DNA of 64,000 nucleotides from Odontocerum albicorne (GCA_949825065.1 OX463847.1:32874115-32938114); one strand, 5' to 3'. Positions 47,014 through 58,300 are shown, numbered from the stretch's first letter. The notes: generated by a model not told the origin, from the letters alone. Translations and numbers: made by a program.

Positions 47014-47304
47014 CAGGCCAAAAGGCTTAAAATAAGAAAAAAAAAAAGAAGAATCTCCTCAAATATTTATCGATTATATCAAGAGAAAAACATGAAACTA
47101 CTCTCTAGAGAGAGAGATAGAGGCAAGATGTAAATAATTGTCTTTCTTATTTGGTATGACCTCGTTATTCACTATTTATTTAATAATATTTCAAAGGTGC
47201 TATTCTCCCCTAATTCCTTTTCATCAGCATGTAATTCTTTTATCAGTAAAAACAAGTAACCATAAAACCAAGAACAAGAAAAGCGTTGAAATCATAATCT
47301 TCTA

Positions 47305-47472
47305 GACGGCCTCTATAGCCTATTTGTTAAAAAGTCTGTTTCCATCCTTGAGGTTGTGAGTTCGATTTTCACTGGTGTCTAATTAAAAAAAAAAGAGTTC
47401 CATTCCAGTATTTTTTAAAGTGCCTTTAACATTTTGCTGGGTAATTGGAAGAGATTGCTACATAGCAATCAG
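47305..47472 (+). mobile_element. SINE family A, 5' two thirds
   Basis: GACGGCCTCTATAGCCTATT head, GTGAGTTCGATTTTCACTGG B box, TTTGCTGGGTAATTGGAAGA and GATTGCTACATAGCAATCAG. Confidence 0.65.
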
Positions 47473-47519
47473 ATCTTGAACCTGTGATGTTGCAAAAATA
47501 ATTTCTGGTAGGTAGAGCA

Positions 47520-47830
47520 CCAGCTGTCTGTCTGTCTGTCTCTTCACTTTTTAAGCGGCCTTTCTGGCATGCGATAGGATTTTGTTTGCCGCTATGTAAG
47601 GGATCCTGTTTCTGCCTATTCTATTCACATGAGCATGCAAGGTTTGCATTGTCGTCCTGTTCTATCTGAATATATCATATGTGTTGCAGGTCTATCGGAT
47701 GTGAGAGTTTTTGATCTTATTTCTAAGAGATTTTCATCTCGGATGACCGAATAATGCACTTTGTTCTTGTTGTGTCGGCCCTAGTTTCAACATTGTAAGT
47801 CATAATTGGTCTAAAACTGGGCTTATAAAT
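47520..47830 (-). pseudogene. RTE-like LINE fragment, C-terminal region
   Basis: On the minus strand it reads FRPIMTYNVETRADTTRTK, then RSSEMK and further pieces ending HVNRIGRN, parallel to IYKTCVRPIMTY and KSLRSIAGKTL in the copy at 45935-47013. It is badly decayed, with stops and shifts. A (CTGT)n run lies at 47523-47541. Confidence 0.6.
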
Positions 47831-48397
47831 ATTAATTCAAACATTTGTATCGAAAGTGTAACACATAATATATATAATGATCTTCAAAAAAGTTAAAACA
47901 TTTAAATAAAACGTTGTGTCTTGAAAACTTCATTGAATCCTCGAAACATTGGAAATTCAACGTAAACTCAGACACTGCTGTACTCGAGTTAAATACGTTG
48001 AATATTCATGGCGTATCGTTGGAGGGTATACGACAAGCGCAGAACACGGGAATGCTCAGTTGACAAGCACGTTAAACTTGGATTTTTATGAAACCCACAC
48101 TCACCTTGGCAGGAACCTAACTTATTAAAATATAAATTTGTTATTGGGAGCTTCTGTGTTAAGCAGAATACATGAACAATTGAGGCGTAAATTTTCTGAT
48201 GAAAACAAATTGCATAAAATTTGAACTTTTTATTATATTAAGTGGTCGAAATTTATTCATTTAGAAATGGAAACTTGTACGTCACATGGAGATTTTTTCT
48301 GCCTAGTCTTGTATTGAATTATGTTTTTGTTGTATTCAGTTCAACTCTGTGTGTTTATTGCCACGTATTATTCACTCAACGAAAAGTCTTGAAATTA

Positions 48398-48512
48398 CCT
48401 GAACTAAAAACCAGAGTGATACTATTTAAAAAAAAAAGGTAAAAACAGAAATCAAATCCACAACCTCCGGGTCGGACGACAGGTGTCTTAGCAAATATGC
48501 GATGGAGGTAGT
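48398..48512 (-). mobile_element. SINE family A, 5' half
   Basis: Minus strand: ACCTCCATCGCATATTTGCT head, GTTGTGGATTTGATTTCTG, a T-run link, then CACTCTGGTTTTTAGTTCAG. Confidence 0.55.
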
Positions 48513-49084
48513 AATATTTGTGGGTTTAAAATTCTTATTTATCATATATACAATGATTTCATCTTGGTATGATTGGCCGTGAGGTTAAAACGATAATATA
48601 ATATTTTGTATAGAAAGGTCGTTTAGCAAATCTCGTTCGCTTCAAAATAACCATTCATCTAAGAGTTATTACTTACGTATTTGGTCATATTAATACTTGA
48701 AAAATAATCAATTAAATCAGTAAGTAAAAGGGATGGATGGATAACACAAGGCTTCCTTACATAGTGATGCGTGAAATACCCGTTGACTCTCGTTCCCTAG
48801 AAAGACCTTAAGAGACGGAAGGTTAACTGGGAGTGACCATCTCAAGAGAGGTAGACCTGTTGAAAACATACCACAGGTCTTACTTAATAGAAAGTAGAAG
48901 AAGAAGGAAGTGAAGTAGCTTTTACATCGGATAAGAAAAGTAAAAATCACTACGAGTTTTAAGGAATTAAAAACATCAAATAAATAAGGACTAAAAACAT
49001 TAAATGAGTGTAATGGAAATGTTTGGGAAATAATTTGATATTTATGAGATTATTTTAATATAATGTTTATAGTTAAGGCTTTTG

Positions 49085-49510
49085 TGGAAGTTTAAAGAAA
49101 TTGTAATTTGTTTTGTCAAACACTGTTTATTCGACTTTTTGTAACGGAATAACCCTAACGGTTTCACGGCTTTCACCTCATCTTGAGGGAGCACAAACAA
49201 GACTTGTTTTGTCTTGTTTGTGTACCCCTGAAGATGAGGTGAAAACCTTGAAACCGGTAGGGTTTTTTGTAACTTTTTGTAGCTTAGTGCCATATGGCAA
49301 TCTCTTCCAACCAGCCAGAAAGATGTTTTAATGGGAACTAAGTGAAAACCAGACTGGATCCCATTTAAAAAAAAATCTAGGATCCAGCGGGGATCGAACC
49401 CGCAACCTACGAATCGGTAGACAAGCGTCTTACCACCAGGTCACGGAGGTTTATACCGTTACAAAAAGTGGAATAAACAGTGTTTGATAAAACAAATTAC
49501 AAATATTATT
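49085..49510. mobile_element. Inverted pair of Penelope-like 3' ends, split by a SINE
   Basis: A minus-strand copy (about 49085-49205) and a plus-strand copy (about 49205-49268, resuming at 49449-49510) are joined head to head around a GACTTGTTTTGTCTTG centre. The plus copy has an intact CTGAAGA (49228-49234), stem II, GAAA and ACCGGT. Its stem I partner is displaced by a minus-strand SINE at 49281-49450, after which TATACCGTTACAAAAAGTGG resumes. The minus copy has CTCAAGA in place of CTGANGA. Confidence 0.7.
49281..49450 (-). mobile_element. SINE family A, nested inside a Penelope-like fragment
   Basis: Minus strand: ACCTCCGTGACCTGGTGGTA head, B box GCGGGTTCGATCCCCGCTGG, CCAGTCTGGTTTTCACTTAG and TTCTGGCTGGTTGGAAGAGA. 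It is the best-kept head in the window. The Penelope-like sequence stops at 49268 and resumes at 49449, so the SINE inserted later. Confidence 0.8.
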
Positions 49511-49719
49511 TTAAGATGTTACTTGATCACCTGTTAATGCGTTTAAATAATTCAAATCGACTATAGAAGTTTTCGAGCCCTCAAGCACTATTTATTGTAT
49601 GTACATGAATTTTTTTTTAAATATTCAAAATACATGTTATTTCTGAACCGAATGTAATCGCCGATAATCATGTAGTAAATTTATTTTATTATTCATATGG
49701 TATCTTTAACGTACCCAAA

Positions 49720-50038
49720 TTGGTAATGTGAACATATTGAAGAGCGTGGTAGGACGGCAACATTTGTCTTCAACCCCATTAATCGAGCTTTTGGGTTTAG
49801 AACAACTGGAGTAGGCACTGAACTCATAGTTTGTCATTACCCATGTTAGCGATACTACCGTGCGTGAAGAGAAAACGACACTCGTAATCGTATAGTGTGT
49901 GCGAGTATTGCTACAAGACGAACTTTTTTGATCAGAAGTAGGTAATTTTTATTATTAATTTTTCAGGCACCATCGGACATTGAATCCGAAATCCCCGGTT
50001 GAATGAGAAGCATCTTGCCAACTATGCCACGGAGATTG
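49720..50038 (-). mobile_element. SINE family B
   Basis: It contains ACTGGAGTAGGCACTGAACT, ACGACACTCG and, on the minus strand, the head CCGTGGCATAGTTGGCAAGA with TCGGATTCAATGTCCG. It is the second copy of the family at 40940-41232. Confidence 0.55.
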
Positions 50039-50658
50039 TCAATTTATTACATTTTATATTGAGATTTTTTTTCAAGCAACCTGTTATATGGAAATCAAAC
50101 GTTTTAATGCTAAAATACTGGAACACTTTTTTTCTTTAGTCACAATGGCAAATATAAATTAAAAATACCGGATGGAGGTGAGTTTATATTTAACGGCTTA
50201 TTGAACTTATATAAAATAAATTATGCTTTTTGATAAAAAAAAAACTAAGCAATTTCATTAAAAAAATATCTGCAGTATGTTTAATTCCCTTACAAGTTCA
50301 ATTGATTTATGATAAACGCTTAATAAAGGTGCTTTCATAAATGTACACAATTTTTTTATAAAATGTCTACAAAAAAAATATTGACATCAAACGCTATAAC
50401 TTCATACTCGTATGTGTGACTTTTTTAACATAATGCTTTGTATTTGCCAACTAGATGTGCATACAAATACAAATATTTTATTCCAAATCCCAAGAAAATA
50501 AGAAAAAACAACATTTTTAATCGAGAATTTTCCCATTCCTTATCCCATTAAGGGATTTCCCCTCATAGCGGGTTCAGTCATTAAGTTTGAATGCTTTAAA
50601 TCTCCAGCTCTCAGGGCTATTCACTAGCGGGACTTTATACACTCAACCAGAGTTAATT

Positions 50659-50739
50659 CCCACAAAGGGATTTCTATTCTTACAAAGGGATTTTTATACT
50701 TACAAAGAGATTATTTAGACTTTTATAACTTACAAAGGT
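50659..50739 (+). repeat. About 21-bp imperfect tandem repeat
   Basis: ACAAAGGGATTTCTATTCTT recurs four times with drift. Confidence 0.6.
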
Positions 50740-51070
50740 AAAGCTATTGACCTTAAGTATATCATGTTTGACGGTATTCAAGCTTTCAAAACGAATGGAA
50801 ATGAGAAAATTTAACAACAAATTATTTTGTTATTCCACTAATTGAATTAATGCTCGTGACACGTGTTTCCACCTCCTTTCCTGATATACTCTTCAAGTGA
50901 AATGATCCCCTAAAGGAAACATCGGGAACATTCTAAGCAAAAACTTTAATTAACTAATGGAAATATTTGAAAAATGTCATTAGAGGAAAAATAACATGCA
51001 AAGTTGCATACACTTTTCGAAACAAGATACAATACACTTACTCATCACGACAATAAATACATTTTTTTAT

Positions 51071-51185
51071 CACGACCTCTGTGGCCTAATTGGCAAGACA
51101 CCTGTTTTCCAATCTCAGGGTTCCGAGTACGATGGCCATTTCAACCCATATTTATTTAAAAAAAGTTCTAATCTGTTTTTAATGC
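51071..51185 (+). mobile_element. SINE family A, 5' half
   Basis: CGACCTCTGTGGCCTAATTG and GCAAGACACCTGTTTTCCAA head, a mutated B box, a T/A link, then TTCTAATCTG. Confidence 0.65.
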
Positions 51186-51423
51186 ATGTAATATTTTTAT
51201 GAACGAAAAAAAATATGAGAAGGTTCAGAAATGAAGTCACATATTACGTTAAACAATAATCTCAATATAAGTTCAATGATAAATCATAATGAAGATATAA
51301 ACATAATTTTTCTTCACTAAAATTAAAATATTTTCTTTATGGCACCATATCTGATAATAAAAAAATATTTCTAATTCAATATTTAAGTAAAAATATTATA
51401 CAGTCTTTGTAATTTATTTTTGA

Positions 51424-51563
51424 GGTGAATATGATGTGAAAGCCTTGAAACTGGTAGAGTTATACCGTTACAAAAAAGTGGAATAAACAGAGTTTGATAA
51501 AAATAAATTACAATGCCTTTAAACCTCCACAACGTTAATGCCTTAACTATAAACAACATTATA
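51424..51563 (+). mobile_element. Penelope-like element 3'-end fragment
   Basis: A degenerate ribozyme (GATGTGAAAGCCTTGAAACT) is followed by AGTTATACCGTTACAAAAAA and a well-kept tail (ATGCCTTTAAACCTCCACAA, then TTAACTATAAACAACATTA). The Tc1-like element begins immediately after it. Confidence 0.65.
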
Positions 51564-52735
51564 CAGTCTGTTTGACAAGAGCGTGTACGGCTACATTTTT
51601 TCCTGGAAACCGTTAGAGAGCAGATTCAAACGCGAGCAGAGAGCAGTTTTCTTCCCTCAAGATGTGTTAGAAAAACTCAGTTGTCGTTCGACCTTGGTTA
51701 CGAAAGAAAATATTTCACCATGAGTGCCGCGTACGCATTACGTTACGAAGCTGTGTTTCTGTGTACACGTCCGAAAGGACCGAAAATATCGTACAGAGCC
51801 GCTGCTAAATACATAATAAAGTCGAAGACATTTGTAAGTAAGTGGGTGAAATGCTATTCCGACGTAAAAAACGTCGATGACCTACCAGATCGTTGCACTG
51901 CACAGAAAACGACGAAGAAGGAGGATAGTGATTTTACGGGTGTTTGAGAAGAATCCTCGTCTATCATTGGGTATTGGACAGTTTCATGTGAAAAGGGTCT
52001 AATTGTGTCATGTGCCGCTATAAGAAGACGTTTACTAGGTGTGAAATTTCGAAGCACGCCAAAAACACCACTACTGTCCGAAAAATAAGTTGAAAAACGA
52101 CTCACTTGGGCGAAAGAAAAGTTGGACCGCGATTAGGATAACGTAATTTTTTTCGGACAAAGAAACTTTTTGGGCACGTTCTTCCAATAATCATACCTGG
52201 TGTACCCGCACCAATATACTCAACCAGTAGACCATTAAACATGTGGTAAAAGTCCACTCTGGGGCTGTTTCTCAAATCAGGGATTTGGCACTTTGCACAT
52301 ATTCACAAATAATTTGAACGCTGCCAAAATGGCTAAAATGTATCAGAGGGTTGTATTACCATCTGCCTAACGGTGATTTATAAGAAAAAAATGAAAATTG
52401 GCTACTACAAAAGGGCAATGACCCAAAACATCGGAGTCGTTTTTGTACTGCATGGAAACAGGAAAATGACGTTGACGTAATGCATTGGCCGTCGCAGTTA
52501 CCAGATGCAAATCTTATAGAAAATGTTTGCATAGAAAACTCATGAAGTTTAAGCTCCAAGGGAAAAAGATCTGGAACGTCAAGCAGTCATTTCAACAGAT
52601 CCGACTTATTATATATGGAAGTCTTTGCCTCTAGATTATGCTATAAAATTAGTAGAAAGTATACCTCTGAGATGTCGGACAATTATTACAAAGCACCACG
52701 GTTTATATTGCTCGGTATCGAAGATCTTAATTAAT
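51564..52735 (+). mobile_element. Tc1-like DNA transposon remnant (DD34E type)
   Basis: It begins with CAGTCTGTTTGACAAGAGCG directly after a TA and after the tail of a Penelope-like fragment. The start resembles a Tc1-family inverted repeat, but I cannot find the matching right repeat, so the 3' end is probably truncated or badly decayed. It contains the degenerate transposase at 51681-52735. Confidence 0.65.
51681..52735 (+). pseudogene. Tc1-like transposase pseudogene
   Basis: The first open piece (51681-51947, 88 codons) is the paired-type DNA-binding region: it reads SYRAAAKYIIKSKTFVSKWV and then DDLPDR. A frameshift near 51925 continues with VILRVFEKNPRLSLG. Later pieces in shifted frames give AAIRRRLLGVKFRST, RLTWAKEKLDRD, DKETFWA (first catalytic Asp), NENWLLQKGNDPKHRSRF and WPSQLPDANLIENV (catalytic Glu). 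In the family the second Asp is in DNDPKH. Here it is GND, so that Asp is mutated to Gly, while the spacing to the Glu is still 34. Many stops and frameshifts mean no function. Confidence 0.8.
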
Positions 52736-53499
52736 TCTTAAAAAAATCAAGTTGTACCTAAATACAAGAATGAAGAATTAAAAAAAGGGTTTCAATAAAA
52801 TTAAAGTACGCTTATTTGTACTAATATTTCCAGTAAACTGGAAAAAATCAACTATGAGATAAAAAAAGCAAAATTTGATATAAATAATTCATTAAAGCGA
52901 AGGAAATCATAAATAAAACAAAGTTTTCAGAAAACTAGAAACAGATTGATGCGATTCATCAATAAATTGAATTGAATTCGGTTTATGCCTTGACAGTCGA
53001 CTTAGCTTTATCTATGCCTGTCATTTACAATACAACGGATGAAGATTGATGTCTATGGATTGGCCATTCAATAAATCTAGCGGCCAGCTTGTTGTTTATG
53101 GTCAGCCGTAAGGAAGGCGGGCCGACACAACGTCGATTGTATCTATGTTTCTTGATGTATTTTATCTATGGATGATACAAAAGAGGATGTTTTTGAGGAA
53201 TAAAAATATCGTGTTTATGGTTATTATTTCTTTTGTCCAGAGATTGATGTATTTATGGTTGATATTAGATAAAATAAAATAAAAATATTAAAGGAAAAAT
53301 TTACCTCTTTAACTAGTAAATTGTTACAAGGCACGTTCTCAAAGTTTGTATTGGATAAGTTACGAGTATTCAAAGACCTGAGTTCAAATCCCAACATTTT
53401 TTATTTTGAATTGATTATTGTTCTGCCATATTTCAAGACATATTGCAACGATAAAAAGAAACGTAAAAACAATTATCGAGTAGTTGGCGTTCTGTTCTC

Positions 53500-53650
53500 T
53501 ATCTATGATACAACGATCCGGGGTTGTCAGGTTGAATTCTGGGTGGTGACCAAATAACTAAAAAAGGTCTTAGTCTATATTTTAAGATTTAGGCATTTTA
53601 ACATTTTTCTGGTTGATTGAAATAAACCCACTAAGTTGAACATCATACAA
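53500..53650 (+). mobile_element. SINE family A, decayed copy
   Basis: GGTTGTCAGGTTGAATTCTG is the B-box region, then TTTTTCTGGTTGATTGAAAT and AAACCCACTAAGTTGAACAT. Confidence 0.45.
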
Positions 53651-53689
53651 AGATTTTGTATTTTTTATTTAATAAAGAACACATGAGAT

Positions 53690-53835
53690 GTGTGGATTAA
53701 AGAAGATCTTACATGATAAAATACATGAATGTGGAGGAGGCGAAAACTGTGTGCTTGTATAGAAAAGTCTCGCGATGTGTTCTTTCTGTCTACTCCGCAA
53801 GGGACTCGGCGTGATGATATGTTTGTATAAAAATT
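53690..53835 (+). pseudogene. LINE 3'-end fragment, same family
   Basis: The frame reads YMNVEEAKTVCLYRKVSRCV, then LSVYSARDSA and a terminal YVCI, the same ending as at 23600-23815. Confidence 0.6.
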
Positions 53836-53941
53836 ATAAAGAATTCAATACAGAATAATACACCATATTACATATACGGTATATCTGTAAAATATCTGTA
53901 AATTTAGTATATAAGGAATAACTTAATATCAAATTATATTG

Positions 53942-54122
53942 TGTTTTGTGATACTTTCGTTATATACAGTGTAATCTGACGGGGAAGAAATCCCTTTCAA
54001 ACACCCAAAAAGGTGTTAAAGATGCTTTAAGTGACAAAAACAGACTGGAACCTTTGAAAAATACATTAAGTTCCAGCGGCACTCGAATCAGTAAATCTCA
54101 GATTGGAAGACAGGCTTCTTAA
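53942..54122 (-). mobile_element. SINE family A, nearly complete
   Basis: Minus strand: AAGAAGCCTGTCTTCCAATC head, CTGATTCGAGTGCCGCTGGA, GTTTTTGTCACTTAAAGCAT, TTGGGTGTTTGAAAGGGATT and CTGTATATAACGAAAGTATC. Confidence 0.65.
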
Positions 54123-54164
54123 TAATAAAATTACGAATATATTATTTAAAGTTACGGCTTAAAA

Positions 54165-54350
54165 TTGTGGAGGTTTAAATATATTGTAATTTGTTTTATC
54201 AAACACTGTTTATTCCACTTTTGTAACCGTGTATAATCCTACCGGTTTCATGGCTTGTTTGTGCTTCCTGGTGATGAGGTAAAAACCTTGAAACCGGTAG
54301 GGTTATACTGTTACAAAAAATGGAATAAACAGTGTTCGATTAAACAAATA
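54165..54350. mobile_element. Inverted pair of Penelope-like 3' ends
   Basis: The minus-strand arm (54165-54254) carries the tail, GTTACAAAAGTGG and only the 3' half of the ribozyme (GAAACCGGTAGGATT). The plus-strand arm (54255-54350) is a longer copy with CTGGTGA in place of CTGANGA, a stem II loop of AAAA, then GAAACCGGTAGGG. Neither arm has an intact core. Confidence 0.65.
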
Positions 54351-56307
54351 ACAATAAACTACGAATGTTGTCAAATTACTATACAAAGTGTTTTCTTTAT
54401 ATTTTCATCGATCCAAAAACATTTTTTCAGTATTACCAATCAATCGAAAAAGTGAACTTTTCTTTCTGTAAAACTTGAATAAAAATGAAGACTATAGTTA
54501 AAATCATGTTATGTCGCAAACTTGAATTTTAAATTCAAACTGACGTTATGAAGCTTGGAAATTTTCTACGGGCACATTTTTATTTCCTGCAAACGTAAAC
54601 ATTCAATTTGCTACCACCTCTTGGCTCTATGCTGAAATACTGAAAAACGCCAAAAATACACCGCGAGAGAATCGGTAGAAAAGTTTCGGATTTGTTTTCA
54701 GCAAGTTTTAGTGCGACTTGTAAGAAAGTTGAGCATACATCTGAATTTATTTTCCCGCTTTTCACATTAATCAAACGTAATTTGACATGGCTGAGAGTTT
54801 TATTAAGTCAAGCCTCAGTGAAAAGCGCGTTATACACTTTAAAATTATTGTGAATAGACGTAAAAGAAGATGAAAACTATGAATAAAGGTGATTTATATA
54901 CACTGGTAGCTAATCCAAAAGGATTTAAATACAGTCGTGGGGGAGGCGAGTGTTGAAATAAATCGTTAAACTTTCCTTTTTAATGTTTAACGGACGTTAC
55001 GGGGTTTTGCTTTGAAACAAGCAGAAGTTATGGTGAACATTTATTTAACACTTTTATGGCAAATACAATCTGGCGGGCGTATTTCCAGGCGGCAATCTCT
55101 TCCAACCAACTAAACAAAAGTAAATGAAGCAAGTTACATGGTCGTAAAAATCAATCAAATGACTATCCATCCCCACAAACTTCATGAACACATACGTGAG
55201 CATATGCTCACAAAGACGGACAATCACCCGAACATTCCTTTTAATATAAAGTGAGATATCATCAATCAAAGGAAAAATAAGGGATGGTGGAGAGGAAAGG
55301 AAAGAATCAGGAATGAAACACTACTGTCTAGAAATTAAGTTAACATTCGTACTGTCAAAGAAAATGAATTGTTGCTAAATATTGTTTTATTTTACTTCTC
55401 TGTAATATAAATAAAAATGTTTACTTCAGTGTAATATAAATAAAAATGTTATTATATTACTTGTAAAAGTTTTTTATTCTTTTATTAAGCTTAGTTTATC
55501 ATATACTTTTATTTAAAATAAATGAAATTCTTTATTGAAAAAAATATTTATTTAATGGGATACATTAATGGTATAAATTGTGTAGAATAACCATGCCACG
55601 TTTCTCAGTCGTTTAATTAATTATTATCGGCGACAAAGAAAAAACTTCCCTTCCAATATTCACTGAAAATATTTATTATTTGAAGCCTTATTATATCAGA
55701 GCGAATATTCATTATTTTCAACGAAATTAATTCAATTAGTGCTGTCTGCGTATCTCGCAATTTTTAATATATGAACTTGACAATGTTAAAAAAAAAACAA
55801 AAAATGTGTCTTCATTTTATGAACAAAATAGATAAATTAAAGTTTGTTCATAAAAATAAAAAGAAATCCTATTTAAGATAGAAAATAGGAAATTCTTATT
55901 TTCGTTATAACATACTGCAACAAAGCAGTTATTAAAATGGTGTATAAACTTCAATCAAGTTTGAAATTTAAAAAAACTGCAAACATAATCCACTTTAACC
56001 TTTAATAAGAGTATTTTTCAAGACAAGTCATTAAAAATTTAATTATTTTTTATTCGTAAAGGATTTTGTTGCTAATCATTATAAATTATTGCTTGACATA
56101 AGTTTAAAAAGATCTCATGGAAAACTTTTGTAAGAACCAATCAATTATACATTTGAGAAACTTTATAGAAGTGAGTATAATTTGAAAACATCCTTTTTTC
56201 TGAAAATATTTAAGGAATCGCATTTTTTTCTATATTTTATTATATACATAACATGACAAGGCAAGATAAGTTATAAAGGAGTTATATTACGTTTCTATTA
56301 TATATGT
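54351..56307. other. A+T-rich stretch
   Basis: Apart from the SINE end at 55035-55111 there is a two-copy 31-bp repeat (TGTAATATAAATAAAAATGT) at 55399-55453. No coding evidence. Confidence 0.4.
55035..55111 (-). mobile_element. SINE family A, 3' end
   Basis: Minus strand: TTAGTTGGTTGGAAGAGATT, GCCGCCTGGAAATACGCCCG and TTTGCCATAAAAGTGTTAAA, the same ending type as 6963-7052. Confidence 0.6.
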
Positions 56308-56462
56308 TCCGACCTGGCAGTTTACGACAATTACTTACAAGCCAACAGAAAGATGAAATACGAAAAGAATAAAACTAGAATCAATTGTTTTTAGTACCAA
56401 TAGGAATAGAGCCTGAAACCCTCGGGATGGAGAACAAAGGTTCTATCAACTAAGTCGCCGAC
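56308..56462 (-). mobile_element. SINE family A, decayed copy
   Basis: Minus strand: GGCGACTTAGTTGATAGAAC head, GGTTTCAGGCTCTATTCCTA, TTCTGTTGGCTTGTAAGTAA body. The 3' tail is missing. Confidence 0.5.
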
Positions 56463-56520
56463 GTTGTAGGGATTTATAAACACTTGCATACTAAAGACTA
56501 TCGCAATTAAATAAAAATGT

Positions 56521-56736
56521 ATTCTATTATACTTTCGCTGTAAAGAAAATAGTACAACCTGGCGGGCTTACTGTCATGCGGTTATCTCTCCCAACTAACC
56601 AGAAAGTTTTCAAAGGCACCTTAAGTGAGAACCAGACTAATAATCTTTTATGAAAAAAAATTGGTACCAATGAAAAATGAACCCAAAACCTCTCGTTAAG
56701 AAGGCAGTTGTCTTAAAAACGAGGTTACGGAGGTAA
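56521..56736 (-). mobile_element. SINE family A, complete copy
   Basis: Minus strand: TTACCTCCGTAACCTCGTTT head, AGTCTGGTTCTCACTTAAGG, TTTCTGGTTAGTTGGGAGAG, CAGTAAGCCCGCCAGGTTGT and a tail AAAGTATAATAGAAT. Confidence 0.7.
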
Positions 56737-57794
56737 CTAAAAAATTATCGTAACTATTTTCCCAAATAATAAAATAAACTAAATATATTTAAAAATTAAA
56801 CTTTTATTAACATTATGTTAAGTTTATTTTTCCGGAGTTTTAAAATAAACAGATCCAACAGTTATTATAAATTATAATGCTATGCTATAAGCTCTATTAT
56901 AAATTATAATGCTACATTCAGATGTAACTTTATGAAGAGATGTTAAAAATATGTTTCCAAGATATTTAAAAAATGATATATTTTCGTTGGAAACAAAACC
57001 ATTTTCACTGGGTCAATAAGCACTGGTACTCCTACTATATTAATCTTTATTGAAAAATCCTTTTAAGATCCATATTGTTCCCTTACAATCTTTGCGAAAA
57101 TATTTTCCGAAATTTCTTAGATATAGCATAAAGGCATGAACAATTAATCTTTTCCCAAGATGGTAAATGAATAATAGCCTCATTAATGAAATTGTTTGAA
57201 ATTGGCCCACTTAAGTATGATTTAATATCGTCTCAATTGGACGTTAAATATTGAATGAATTAATTTATTGCGGACCGTTCATCACTTATGATCTAGCCCA
57301 GAAGTTTTTTGTAAGATAAAGGATAAATTGACTCGTTAAAATTCAATATTTTGACACAATTTTTAAGACTATAGTGATTTGTAATATTTTTAGCACGGTT
57401 CTTCAAAATTAAACATGTTACCATCATTTGAGGGCAACTGCTGTTTTGCTCAATATTATGTTATATATAGGCTATCCCTCGTGATCGAGTTTAATTATCA
57501 ATCATCCTGTGGATGGAAGACGCCTGTGCGTGTATTATTTTATTGTGTGCATGCTGTTGCATTTTAATAAGCACACATTTTTTTACAGATCAAACTAAAA
57601 GTTTTGATGGCAAGTAGATTAAACTTTTATGACGATCGGTAGGTTTAATCTGCTCCAGTTTTTCGTTTGACAGTTTTATATAGCAGTATGTTTGTGTTAC
57701 TTAATATGTAGAACCATAAAAAATTAATCACATTAGTTACAACAAAACGTGAATTAAACTACATGTTAACTTAAGAGTAAAATCAGTCCGGAAA

Positions 57795-57870
57795 TGCATT
57801 CGTCACGAATCGAACCTGGGACGCCCGTATGTTTTGTGTGAATGCTAACCGTTATACTACGACCTCCAAC
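57795..57870 (-). pseudogene. tRNA-like sequence, tRNA pseudogene or SINE head
   Basis: The minus strand reads GTCGTAGTATAACGGTTAGC (A-box position) and CCCAGGTTCGATTCGTGACG (B box). The T stem has two mismatches of five and the acceptor ends do not pair, so it cannot be a working tRNA. It is not family A, B or C. Confidence 0.45.
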
Positions 57871-58144
57871 ATGAACACTCTTAGCATCATAAATCATTTT
57901 TTTTTTAAATACTTTATATTTTTTAAATCAACAAAATACGCATAGTAAAAACTTTCGCGTAAAGTACAAAATAAACATCATCACTTAAAGTTATATGCAT
58001 TATTTCAAATACCAAAAATAATAAAAGTGAATATAAAAAAATTCTTCGTAAAAATATCGTTAATTCAATTTTGAGATTCCAGCATGTTTGATGATTGACT
58101 TGGAGAACCAAAAACATGTTAAAATGAGAAATATTACGAGATGG

Positions 58145-58300
58145 ATCCATTCTATGTATCTGCGGTGAGGGACAGTCCATGCGGCACTTACTGTAGTGTC
58201 CGAGGAACCCGGACCAGGTGTCTTGCACCGAAGAGGACTTGGTTTGTGAAACGCTCAGTGCTTTCCTGGTGGCAGAATTCTGGGCGAAAATAGTTTAAAT
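58145..58300 (+). pseudogene. LINE C-terminal Zn-motif fragment
   Basis: The frame reads LCICGEGQSMRHLL, stop, CPRNPDQVSCTEEDLVCETL and SAFLVAEFWAKI. It matches the C-terminal C-x-C-G...M-x-HLL-x-CP zinc-like motif followed by CTxEDL and a W-K ending seen in insect CR1/jockey-type LINEs. One stop lies inside the motif. Confidence 0.55.

Larger units (their letters stand above)
45930..47050 (+). mobile_element. RTE-like LINE, 5'-truncated, ending in an A-rich tail
   Basis: It contains the C-terminal half of a reverse transcriptase and the basic C-terminal region, followed by TAA at 47011-47013 and an A-rich tail (47033-47048), the classic shape of a 5'-truncated target-primed insertion. Related fragments lie at 47520-47830, 62600-62960 and 63541-64000. 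Confidence 0.8.
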
